A stretch of DNA of 64,000 nucleotides from Alphaproteobacteria bacterium (GTDB lineage Bacteria; Pseudomonadota; Alphaproteobacteria; JANQMY01), in NCBI GenBank assembly GCA_028289425.1, contig JANQPL010000019.1:1-64000 (forward strand), written 5' to 3'. How positions within the stretch are numbered: the stretch's first letter is position 1; every line of letters begins with the position of its first letter. Made by a program: the position numbers and the translations under genes. Below are positions 25,415 to 36,462 of this stretch, piece by piece. The notes under the pieces are model-generated. The model saw only the letters and a program-made list of their open reading frames with translations, was not told where the DNA came from and searched no databases.

Positions 25415-26191
25415 CTAGTTTTTATAGTCAGGCTCTTTCTCATCGAGCAGCTTTTTGAGTGCCGGCCACTCTAGCTTACCCATATGTTCCCAATGAAAGG
25501 CTTGTTGAGGGACTTTTTCTATCAATTCGTCCGACAATTCAGTCAGTGGCACACCACCCGCCAGTGTTTGGACTTGCATCTGACAGGCGCGCTCCAAGAA
25601 AAACATGTAGACATAGGCTTGGCCGATGGTGCGACCTACCGTCAATGTACCATGATTTCTAAGCAACATCGCCCAATTTTCCGTACCCAGGTCCTGTACC
25701 AGGCTTTCCCGCTCATCCATGTCCAGCGCCAAACCTTCATAATCGTGATAGGCCAAGATCGGCTGAAAATAGAGCGCGCGCTGGTTCAGCGGCATAAGAC
25801 CTTTCTGGTGGGTCGATACCGCAACGCCCGCGGGCGTATGCAAATGGACCGCGGAAGCCACATCCTTTCGGGCTTCAAGCAGACCGCCATGAATCACGAT
25901 TGCCGCCGTATTGACCGGGTAGTCCGTGTCTGAATAGACATTGCCTTCAAAATCGACCTTTACGAGCGAAGATGCCGTTATCTGGCTAAACAACACACCG
26001 TATGGGTTAACAAGAAATTTTTCCGGATCGTCAGGGATGCGCGCCGAAATGTGGGTGGACAACATCTCGTCCCACCCTTCGCGCGCCACAAGCCGGTAAG
26101 ACGCTGCAAGATCGACACGCGCTGCCCACTCCGCCTCCGAGACGGAGTCACGTAAGGTGGGTACCGATTTCAGCGTGCCAGTTTTTGCCAA
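25415..26191 (-). CDS. Class II aldolase/adducin family protein
   Basis: 258 residues. Zinc-binding histidines are recognisable in HLHTPAG and in the NHGTLTVG segment; the N-terminal WDEMLSTHISARIP and FLVNPYG blocks also match. The start is TTG 26191, with GGGAG 8 nt upstream. The adducin-like branch of this family lacks a clear substrate; some act on sugar phosphates such as fuculose-1-phosphate. It sits between dnaG and rpoD, an unexpected insertion into the macromolecular-synthesis block, with 95 bp to dnaG and 147 bp to rpoD. Confidence 0.88.
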   Translation of the reverse strand: MAKTGTLKSVPTLRDSVSEAEWAARVDLAASYRLVAREGWDEMLSTHISARIPDDPEKFLVNPYGVLFSQITASSLVKVDFEGNVYSDTDYPVNTAAIVIHGGLLEARKDVASAVHLHTPAGVAVSTHQKGLMPLNQRALYFQPILAYHDYEGLALDMDERESLVQDLGTENWAMLLRNHGTLTVGRTIGQAYVYMFFLERACQMQVQTLAGGVPLTELSDELIEKVPQQAFHWEHMGKLEWPALKKLLDEKEPDYKN

Positions 26192-26286
26192 TCTTCCTAC
26201 TCCCGGTCCACTATCTCTTCGGCGAGCTGAAACTCAGCCGGCCGGGGTCCAACGATCACAATAGATCAAATATGTGGTGCCCTGAT

Positions 26287-28227
26287 CTAATGGGCATCTT
26301 CCTCAAAACTATCGCTGTGCAGCAGTTCCAGCTCATTTCTTAGGATCTGCCATCGCTCGAACAATTCCTCTGTCGGCTCTTCGGCCATCTCGACGACAAT
26401 CTCGTCGTGCTGAGCTTGCAGCCGACCGATCTTGTCGTGAATTGAGTACGCCTGTTGCCATCCCTTCAAAGCGTCCTCTGTCGGGCACTCAGCGTTTACA
26501 AACCGGAAACTCCCGAGAACGTTTTTTCCCAGAAAACGTTCCTTTATCTTCCCTATCCCTAGGTCATTGAAGTGGGTGACTAAGCCGTCTCTGTCAACCC
26601 CAGACGACGAAACCGCGATTTCTAAGATCTGCCGCCTAATGCTGTCAAGTTCGGCGGATTGAAGCTCCAAAGCCGCAAATTCCTCTCCAACGCTATCCAG
26701 CAACTCGGGATGGTTGATAACCGTTAAAACCAGCACGGTTTCCCGCATGCCGGAGTGCTTCTGGGTGCCTTTTTGAGAGTCATTCGCAAAAACTGAGTTG
26801 GCACCGCTGGGCTTGGCCAGACTTGACTGCAGAAGGGCGCTGGATGGAAGGGGCGCGTCACCTTCCTGATATCGCATGTTGCGGCTTCTCGAACCACGTT
26901 CGCCTCGCCAATGCGCAGGCCGCCGCCGGTCTTCCGCCGGCGACGAAGACGACCTAATTGCTGGAAACAATTCCTGCCAACGACGGGTAAACTCCCGCCG
27001 ATAGTGATCACGCACGCGGCCCTCTTCAATCGTCGATAACAGATCCGACACGCGTTTCTCGAAGCCGGCCCGCGTTTCGGGCGTGGAAATGTCCCGCGCC
27101 CTAATCTCCCGATCCCAAAGCGCATCAACCAGCGGAAGCGCTTGGTCCAAGACGTTCTGGAAGCCAGCCGCCCCACCTGTGTTGATAATATCGTCGGGGT
27201 CCTGCCCGCCCGGCAGCAGCGCAAATCGCAAACTGTGACCTGGTTTGAGAAGAGGCAGCGCCAAGTCAATAGCCCGGTGCGCCGCTTTGAGACCCGCCCG
27301 GTCACCGTCAAAGCAAAGAACGGGTTCCGGTGCCATGCGCCACAACAGTGACAATTGATCCCCGGTAAGTGCGGTACCCAACGGAGCGACGGCGTTTCGG
27401 AAGCCGCCTTGCGCCAGAGCGATCACGTCCATGTAGCCCTCGGCTAACAGAACGGATTGTGACTCGTGGGCAGCACCTCTGGCCAAGTGATGGTTGTAAA
27501 GAACACGTCCTTTATGGAACAGCGGTGTTTCTGGCGAATTGAGATATTTCGGACGATGGGAGTCCTTCTCTAAGGCGCGTCCTCCAAAGGCGATGATCCT
27601 GCCGCGCACATCTGCAATTGGAAACATGATGCGATTGCGGAATTTGTCCTGAAAATCACCATCATCCCGTTTACTAAGAAGGCCGGCTTGTTCCATCAGT
27701 TCCCGAGACACGTCCTTCGACGAAAGAAATCCGATCAAACCGGTTCTGCTGTCGGGCGCATACCCCAAGCGAAACGTCTTCCAGGTTTTTGACGCGAGTT
27801 TTCGCGTTTGAAGGTACTGGCGCGCCTCTTCGCCTTGCGTGCCTTGAAGCGCCTGTTCGAAGTATTGGGCCGCCAGCTCAACCACATCCATTAGGCTTCG
27901 CTGCGCTTCGGCCGCTTGCTTGCTGCGCCCAGTTTGACGCGGCACCTCAAGGCCAGCCTCCTCGGCAAGCCGCTCGACCGCCTCAGGAAAGCTGAGGCCT
28001 TCTACTTCCTGCAGGAAGGCAAAGATGTCGCCATGCTTGCCGCTGCTGAAGCAATGATAAAACGCCTTTTGGTCGTTCACCGTAAAGGACGGCGTCTTTT
28101 CATTATTGAACGGACTTAGACCCACAAACTCCCGGCCGCGGCGCGTGAGTTTGACGCGCCGACCGACGACATCGGAAACGCGAATACGCGCTCTGATCTC
28201 ATCAAGAAAGTCAGGAGTGATTGCCAT
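26287..28227 (-). CDS. dnaG: DNA primase
   Basis: 646 residues. N-terminal zinc-binding domain (about residues 35-85), RNA polymerase core, TOPRIM (LAEGYMDVIAL, then CFDGDRAGLKAAHRA with the acidic metal-binding residues) and a C-terminal DnaB-binding domain. The zinc motif is degenerate: the usual CPFH is SPFN and the CFGC is CFSS, so only one ligand remains. I recall the same loss in other alphaproteobacteria, so it is lineage-typical and not a defect. It synthesises replication primers. YqeY is 60 bp upstream on the same strand. Confidence 0.96.
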   Translation of the reverse strand: MAITPDFLDEIRARIRVSDVVGRRVKLTRRGREFVGLSPFNNEKTPSFTVNDQKAFYHCFSSGKHGDIFAFLQEVEGLSFPEAVERLAEEAGLEVPRQTGRSKQAAEAQRSLMDVVELAAQYFEQALQGTQGEEARQYLQTRKLASKTWKTFRLGYAPDSRTGLIGFLSSKDVSRELMEQAGLLSKRDDGDFQDKFRNRIMFPIADVRGRIIAFGGRALEKDSHRPKYLNSPETPLFHKGRVLYNHHLARGAAHESQSVLLAEGYMDVIALAQGGFRNAVAPLGTALTGDQLSLLWRMAPEPVLCFDGDRAGLKAAHRAIDLALPLLKPGHSLRFALLPGGQDPDDIINTGGAAGFQNVLDQALPLVDALWDREIRARDISTPETRAGFEKRVSDLLSTIEEGRVRDHYRREFTRRWQELFPAIRSSSSPAEDRRRPAHWRGERGSRSRNMRYQEGDAPLPSSALLQSSLAKPSGANSVFANDSQKGTQKHSGMRETVLVLTVINHPELLDSVGEEFAALELQSAELDSIRRQILEIAVSSSGVDRDGLVTHFNDLGIGKIKERFLGKNVLGSFRFVNAECPTEDALKGWQQAYSIHDKIGRLQAQHDEIVVEMAEEPTEELFERWQILRNELELLHSDSFEEDAH

Positions 28228-28287
28228 TGATCCCCCAAGTTGGGGTAAGCCGAAACAACAGAGTAGCGATTCCGGCGCTGATTGGCA

Positions 28288-28746
28288 TCAGCTTTGTGTC
28301 AGCATTTCCTTGACGATGGCGCTGGCTTTGGAGAAGTCCATCTGGCCGGTGTATTTGGCTTTAAGCGCGCCCATACATTTGCCGATGTCTTTGATGCCGG
28401 TTGCGCCCACTTCTCCGACAACTTCGCTGCAGGCACCTCTGATCTCTTCCGAGCCCAACTGCCGCGGCAAAAAGGATTCGATGATTTCGATTTCTTCGCG
28501 TTCCTGCAAAGCCAAATCCGCACGGCCGGCTTCTTCATAGGTTTGCGCCGACTCGGTCCGTTGCTTGACCATTTTTGACAGGATCTGGAGTATTTCGTCA
28601 TCGGAAACGCCCTTGCATCGATCTTCTGCCCGAGCCGCAATGTCACGGTCTTTTATGGCTGCCAAGATAAGACGCAATGTGGATACTCGACGGCGATCCT
28701 GGTTTTTGATCGCCGCCTTCAGGGCTTCGTTGAATTTGGTGCGCAT
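28288..28746 (-). CDS. yqeY: GatB/YqeY domain protein
   Basis: 152 residues from ATG 28746, which has AGGAG five bases upstream; a GTG at 28752 adds two residues. The helical YqeY pattern is clear: LKAAIKNQDRRRVSTLRLILAAI, ILSKMVKQR, EEIEIIESFLPRQL, and the C-terminal MGALKAKYTGQMDFSKAS. The domain resembles the tail of the GatB amidotransferase subunit and may bind tRNA. In alphaproteobacteria it regularly precedes dnaG, as here, and lies divergent from carA. Confidence 0.93.
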   Translation of the reverse strand: MRTKFNEALKAAIKNQDRRRVSTLRLILAAIKDRDIAARAEDRCKGVSDDEILQILSKMVKQRTESAQTYEEAGRADLALQEREEIEIIESFLPRQLGSEEIRGACSEVVGEVGATGIKDIGKCMGALKAKYTGQMDFSKASAIVKEMLTQS

Positions 28747-28865
28747 TTCCACTCCTAGGCCCCAGCTGGGGAGGCCGAACTTTAATTCAGCCGCCCCGCC
28801 GAAGCAATCAAACTTTTCTTGTCTAACCTATTGATAATCCTGAATAAAATTCCTTAACGATTTTC

Positions 28866-28894
28866 TTGACGGAATCGGGTGATTTATCTATTGT
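28866..28894 (+). promoter_or_regulatory. Candidate sigma-70 promoter for carA
   Basis: TTGACG (28866-28871) and TATTGT (28889-28894) are separated by 17 bp, inside the 220-bp gap between divergent yqeY and carA. Transcription would start near 28901, giving a 5' leader of about 65 nt. Confidence 0.5.
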
Positions 28895-28966
28895 CGCGCC
28901 GTTTTGGCCCGATTTTGCCTTTGTTGGAGTGACTTAAGCCAATCGGGTCAGGTCGGGAGTCCCCTT

Positions 28967-30175
28967 ATGTCAGAGCGCCAAAATTCGCTGAACGGAACGG
29001 AAGTCTCCGGTCCGGGACATCTTTCCGCGCGCGCTTTGCCGCCAAATGCCTGCCTTATCCTGGCCGACGGAACGGTGTTTGAGGGATATGGGATTGGATC
29101 TCTCGGTACGGCCGTCGGCGAGGTGTGCTTCAATACGTCTATTACTGGGTATCAGGAAATTCTTACCGATCCTTCCTACGCCGGTCAGATCATTGCGTTC
29201 ACCTTCCCGCATGTGGGCAATGTGGGAACAAACCCCGAGGATGTCGAGACCCAGACACCCCATGCGCGCGGCATGGTGATTAAGGGTTCGATAACAAATC
29301 CGTCCAATTTCCGCGCGACACAGCACCTTCATCATTGGCTTCAATCCCACAATATTGTGGGCATCTCAGGCATCGACACCCGTGCCCTGACGCGGCAAAT
29401 CCGCGAAAAAGGCATGCCAAAGGCGACGATTGCATTTGGCGAAGAGCATCTGCGCAACACACAGAACCTTCTCAATGAGGCGCAAAATTGGAGCGGTCTG
29501 GAAGGGTTGGACTTGGCCAAGGAAGTCACCTGTCTTCAAACCTATGACTGGGTCGAGACAAGCTGGCAGCTAGAACGTGGGTATGCTGAACGATTGGTGG
29601 AGCGGCGCCATATCGTAGCGATTGACTTTGGCATAAAGCGAAACATTTTGCGCTTGTTCGCCGACCGTCAATGCCGGTTGACGGTGGTTCCGGCTTCCAC
29701 AACGGCCGAAGAGGTATTGGCGCTCAACCCCGACGGAATCTTCTTGTCGAACGGGCCGGGTGATCCGGCGGCGACGGGCGTTTACGCCGTGCCGACAATT
29801 AAGGTGCTCATCGAAACGGGCATTCCGATCTTCGGCATTTGCTTAGGCCACCAGATCCTTGCTTTGGCTTTGGGGGCAACGACTGAAAAGATGCATCAGG
29901 GGCATCATGGGGCGAACCACCCGGTAAAAGATCTGACCACAGACAAAGTCGAAATCGTTTCCATGAACCATGGCTTTACGGTAGCTCGAGATAGTCTGCC
30001 TACAGATGTTCGAGAGACGCACGTTTCGCTTTTCGACCAAACCAATTGCGGTATTGAAGTGGCGCACAAGCCGATCTTCTCGGTTCAATATCACCCCGAA
30101 GCAAGCCCAGGGCCACAGGACAGCCATTATCTTTTCGACCGCTTCATCGAGCTTGTCGACGCCAACAAAAACTAA
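28967..30175 (+). CDS. carA: Carbamoyl-phosphate synthase small subunit
   Basis: 402 residues from ATG 28967 with GGGAG upstream; the longer ATG at 28904 would add a non-conserved leader. N-terminal domain LADGTVFEGYGIG, GEVCFNTSITGYQEILTDPSY, and SGIDTRALTR. The class I glutaminase follows: NGPGDP oxyanion region, the nucleophile elbow IFGICLGHQ with the catalytic cysteine near residue 292, and the late HPEASPGP with the catalytic histidine. It hydrolyses glutamine and feeds ammonia to CarB for arginine and pyrimidine synthesis. carB begins three bases after its stop codon. Confidence 0.97.
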   Translation: MSERQNSLNGTEVSGPGHLSARALPPNACLILADGTVFEGYGIGSLGTAVGEVCFNTSITGYQEILTDPSYAGQIIAFTFPHVGNVGTNPEDVETQTPHARGMVIKGSITNPSNFRATQHLHHWLQSHNIVGISGIDTRALTRQIREKGMPKATIAFGEEHLRNTQNLLNEAQNWSGLEGLDLAKEVTCLQTYDWVETSWQLERGYAERLVERRHIVAIDFGIKRNILRLFADRQCRLTVVPASTTAEEVLALNPDGIFLSNGPGDPAATGVYAVPTIKVLIETGIPIFGICLGHQILALALGATTEKMHQGHHGANHPVKDLTTDKVEIVSMNHGFTVARDSLPTDVRETHVSLFDQTNCGIEVAHKPIFSVQYHPEASPGPQDSHYLFDRFIELVDANKN

Positions 30176-30178
30176 ATC

Positions 30179-33418
<3,240 letters not shown>

Positions 33419-33576
33419 CCTGGTGGAGAGTCGCTCGAAGATTGAGACAGCAAGTGGCTCATCGCTTCTCCGATCAAATCGAGGATTTGCTTTATGCTTC
33501 TCATTCAATTGAGAGCAACGAGGAAGATGTCCCGATTGGCGGAATGTTAAGGTCGATAAGTGAAGATCGGTAGACT

Positions 33577-34050
33577 ATGGAAAGAATCCCTATGACGGCT
33601 GGCGGGTATGACCGGCTGGAAGAAGAAATCAAGCATCTGAAATCAGTAGAGCGCCCCGCGGTGATCAAGCAGATCGCAGAAGCGCGCGAGCATGGCGATC
33701 TCTCCGAAAATGCCGAATACCATGCAGCCAAGGAGCGCCAGGGGTTCATTGAAGGGCGTGTCATGGAGTTGGAAGACAAAATCAGCCGCGCCGAAGTGAT
33801 CGATGTGAGCAAGCTCACCGGATCGACTGTAAAATTCGGCGCTACCGTCACGGTGGTCGACGAAGATACGGACGAAGAGAACAGCTATCAGATTGTCGGC
33901 GATTTTGAGGCCGACGTTAAAGAAGGCCGAATCTCTATTTCGTCGCCTATTGCGCGCGGATTGATCGGCAAATCCGTCGGCGACAGTGTCGAGGTTGCCA
34001 CGCCCGGCGGCGGCCGATCATACGAAATCCTCAAAGTAGAGTTTGTGTAG
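33577..34050 (+). CDS. greA: Transcription elongation factor GreA
   Basis: 157 residues. N-terminal coiled coil begins [18 protein letters not shown], with the acidic tip [16 protein letters not shown] that reaches the polymerase active site; the C-terminal FKBP-like domain ends [18 protein letters not shown]. It rescues backtracked RNA polymerase by stimulating transcript cleavage. It follows carB after 158 bp on the same strand, an order I recall in other alphaproteobacteria. The gap contains no gene. Confidence 0.97.
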   Translation: MERIPMTAGGYDRLEEEIKHLKSVERPAVIKQIAEAREHGDLSENAEYHAAKERQGFIEGRVMELEDKISRAEVIDVSKLTGSTVKFGATVTVVDEDTDEENSYQIVGDFEADVKEGRISISSPIARGLIGKSVGDSVEVATPGGGRSYEILKVEFV

Positions 34051-34072
34051 GAATTCGTCCCTACACGTCCTA

Positions 34073-34684
34073 TCAGTCGCTGCGGTCGACCCTATGCCAA
34101 ACATAAGGGTTGCTGCCGGACTGAACAGAGATCCATTTGTAATCGACCCGTTCCCAGGAATGAATCTCCGGTTCCCGGTTGTCGAGGACAAGGATTCCTT
34201 CGTTGGTTTTCACAAGCAAAACCGCGTGGCGCCGCTCCAGCGGCGGCACGTTCGGAATATCCACCACGGCAATCAGTAAGCTGCTGCGCGGCCAACCCGT
34301 CGCGACAAGGTGTGACTTCTTCGCCAGCACATAGTCCTCACAATCGCCAAACTTATCCGCATGTTCCCAGCGTTCTTGAACGCCGTGCCGCTGATGATCC
34401 GTCACTGGCGAAACGGTTGCGTTGTACAGATTGTTGACGGACCGAAGCTCACTCCATCGGCTTTCGTCCATGGGGACAGTGCGCGGCGGGGCTGGTAGGC
34501 AATGTTGAGGCTCGCGAAAGCAGAATGAAATAAACCCTTTCGGAACCACCGCGGGACGGTCGGGATTGATCCGCAGGGTGCCGCTGCTCTGCGCCGCGAT
34601 CACGAGCGACGGCCCAAATGCAAAAATGGCAATGGCCAACACCCCTGCCGCAAGTTTGCGCCCAACTGTCACGGTCAACCCCAT
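34073..34684 (-). CDS. Bacterial transglutaminase-like cysteine peptidase (BTLCP)
   Basis: 203 residues with an N-terminal signal sequence (hydrophobic residues about 10-30). The catalytic cysteine lies in FGDCEDYVLAK, the histidine in RRHAVLLV and the aspartate in LVLDNREPEI, matching the BTLCP/DUF920 pattern. In its best-studied members this periplasmic family (LapG type) works with c-di-GMP signalling to cleave surface adhesins; no LapD partner is in the window. It converges on greA, 22 bp away. Confidence 0.88.
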   Translation of the reverse strand: MGLTVTVGRKLAAGVLAIAIFAFGPSLVIAAQSSGTLRINPDRPAVVPKGFISFCFREPQHCLPAPPRTVPMDESRWSELRSVNNLYNATVSPVTDHQRHGVQERWEHADKFGDCEDYVLAKKSHLVATGWPRSSLLIAVVDIPNVPPLERRHAVLLVKTNEGILVLDNREPEIHSWERVDYKWISVQSGSNPYVWHRVDRSD

Positions 34685-34783
34685 CTCAAAAGCCGCCCAA
34701 AAATATCATGGGCCATCGGGATAACCTACACACGCCCGGGTGAATCGAGTCTTATGGTTAACCTGGACCAGCGGGGATTCGGT

Positions 34784-35293
34784 TCAACCTGAAAATGCCG
34801 CCTTTTCAGAGCCGTTTTGCGGGACCGAGATGGGAATGCCGGGGCTTTGCTTGCTTGTTCGAATGGTCAACGAGGTTTTGACGCTTTCGACGTTTTCGGC
34901 GGGCGTCAAACATTCGGTCAGGAATGATTGGAACGCCGAAAGGTCATGGGCCACGCATTTCAATATGAAGTCGATCTCGCCATTCAGCATGTGACATTCA
35001 CGCACGATCGGCCATGAATTCACAAGCGCTTCAAACGCCTGCAGATCCGCTTCTGCCTGTTTGTGCAGCCCAACCATCGCAAAAACCGTGACTTCGAACC
35101 CCAGCGATTTGGGATCGAGATCGGCATGATAGCCCCTCACGAATCCCGCTTCTTCCAAGGCCCGCACACGACGCAGACAGGGGGGCGCCGAGACGCCAAC
35201 CCGCTTTGCCAATTCCACATTAGTGATGCGGCCGTTCGCCTGGAGTTCGGATAGAATCTTCCAGTCGATTTCATCCAGCTTTACGCGTTGCAT
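34784..35293 (-). CDS. Lrp/AsnC family transcriptional regulator
   Basis: 169 residues. The N-terminal winged helix-turn-helix (LDEIDWKILSELQANGRITNVELAKRVGVSAPPCLRRVRALEEAG) is followed by the RAM ligand-binding domain (GFEVTVFAMVGL, VRECHMLNGEIDFILK). Lrp-type regulators respond to amino acids. The C-terminal ~20 residues after TIRTSKQ extend slightly past the typical end. It is divergent from the ELM1-like gene. Confidence 0.92.
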   Translation of the reverse strand: MQRVKLDEIDWKILSELQANGRITNVELAKRVGVSAPPCLRRVRALEEAGFVRGYHADLDPKSLGFEVTVFAMVGLHKQAEADLQAFEALVNSWPIVRECHMLNGEIDFILKCVAHDLSAFQSFLTECLTPAENVESVKTSLTIRTSKQSPGIPISVPQNGSEKAAFSG

Positions 35294-35425
35294 AAATCCA
35301 TGCCATTCGATTTTCAGCCATTAGACCGCAAACCGGGCAGTCCGCGCAATAAAATTGCCCACCCATAGAGATAAATTGCTAGATAGTCTCTCTCTATAGA
35401 ACTTAACTTCTTTTGGAGGAACGGC

Positions 35426-36433
35426 ATAAGCGCTGGGGATAAAAAAGCGGCGGCCAAGCCGCAGACGCTTAACCGCTGCTGGGTACTTACCGATGGTTCG
35501 ATCGGAATGGAAAACCAAAGCCTCGCTGTCGCTGAGGCGGTGGGACTGCCGATCGACATCAAGCGCGTTACAACGACAACGCCTTGGAAATGGTTGCCGA
35601 GACAATTGCGGTTCGGGGCGCTCAACCGCATCGACCCGTCGGGGGATCAGTTGCAGCCGCCCTGGCCAAAACTGTTGGTCACAACCGGCCGGCATAGCGT
35701 GCCGCTGTCCATCGCCATTCGCCAATTGTCGCAAGGTGCGACGTTCACCGTCCACATTCAAAACCCCAAGACGTCATTCAACCATTTCGATTTGATAGCC
35801 GCACCGATCCACGATGACATCTCCGGTGAGAATGTTGTGGTGACAATGGGTGCCCCCCATCGTGTGAACGAGCAAACACTTTCGGCATCGGCCAATATAG
35901 ACTCTCTACTGACGTCGGACGCGATGCCTCGACCCTACATCACAGTGTTGCTGGGCGGCACCAGCAAAGCCTTTCGATTTACCGACCAAAAGGCAGAAGA
36001 GCTTGCGGGCAAGTTGAAAAACCTGGCTGAGCAATCGAAAGGCTCTCTGCTGATAACACCGTCTCGGCGGACGCCGCCATCCGTCGTGGAAATCCTCCGC
36101 AACCGATTGTCAGAAACACCCCATACCATCTGGGACGGTGAGGAAGAGAACCCCTATTTCACGTATTTGGGGGCTGCCGATTATCTGATCGCGACAGGCG
36201 ACTCCGTGAACATGGTGACGGAGGCGGCCGGCACGGGGAAACCCGTATTCGTCTTTCACTTAGAGGGTGCTTCGGCGCGGTTTGACGCCTTTCACGCTCA
36301 CATGCAGCGACATGGCGCCACACGACCGCTGTCCGACACGCTTGAGACCTGGTCCTACGATCCGGTAAATGATACGGAAAAAATAGCCGAGAGAATCCGA
36401 ACAGCTTTGGACCTGGCGAATCCATCCGAATAG
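35426..36433 (+). CDS. ELM1-like (DUF1022) glycosyltransferase-fold protein
   Basis: About 335 residues if read from ATA 35426. Bacterial ELM1 homologues begin near a WVLTDG-x-GMENQ block; here CWVLTDGSIGMENQ is in frame but the only standard start is the ATG inside it (35507), which would remove that block. The frame opens after TAG 35384, and no ATG, GTG or TTG lies between. A strong GGAGGA (35415-35420) sits 5 nt before ATA 35426, so ATA initiation, or an ATG-to-ATA change, is the best explanation. Later blocks LLGGTSKAF, GDSVNMVTEAAGTGKPVFVF are typical. The plant ELM1 acts in mitochondrial fission; the bacterial role is unknown. Confidence 0.82.
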   Translation: MSAGDKKAAAKPQTLNRCWVLTDGSIGMENQSLAVAEAVGLPIDIKRVTTTTPWKWLPRQLRFGALNRIDPSGDQLQPPWPKLLVTTGRHSVPLSIAIRQLSQGATFTVHIQNPKTSFNHFDLIAAPIHDDISGENVVVTMGAPHRVNEQTLSASANIDSLLTSDAMPRPYITVLLGGTSKAFRFTDQKAEELAGKLKNLAEQSKGSLLITPSRRTPPSVVEILRNRLSETPHTIWDGEEENPYFTYLGAADYLIATGDSVNMVTEAAGTGKPVFVFHLEGASARFDAFHAHMQRHGATRPLSDTLETWSYDPVNDTEKIAERIRTALDLANPSE

Positions 36434-36462
36434 AACCCAGGCGTGGCGGGGGTGATCAGTTC

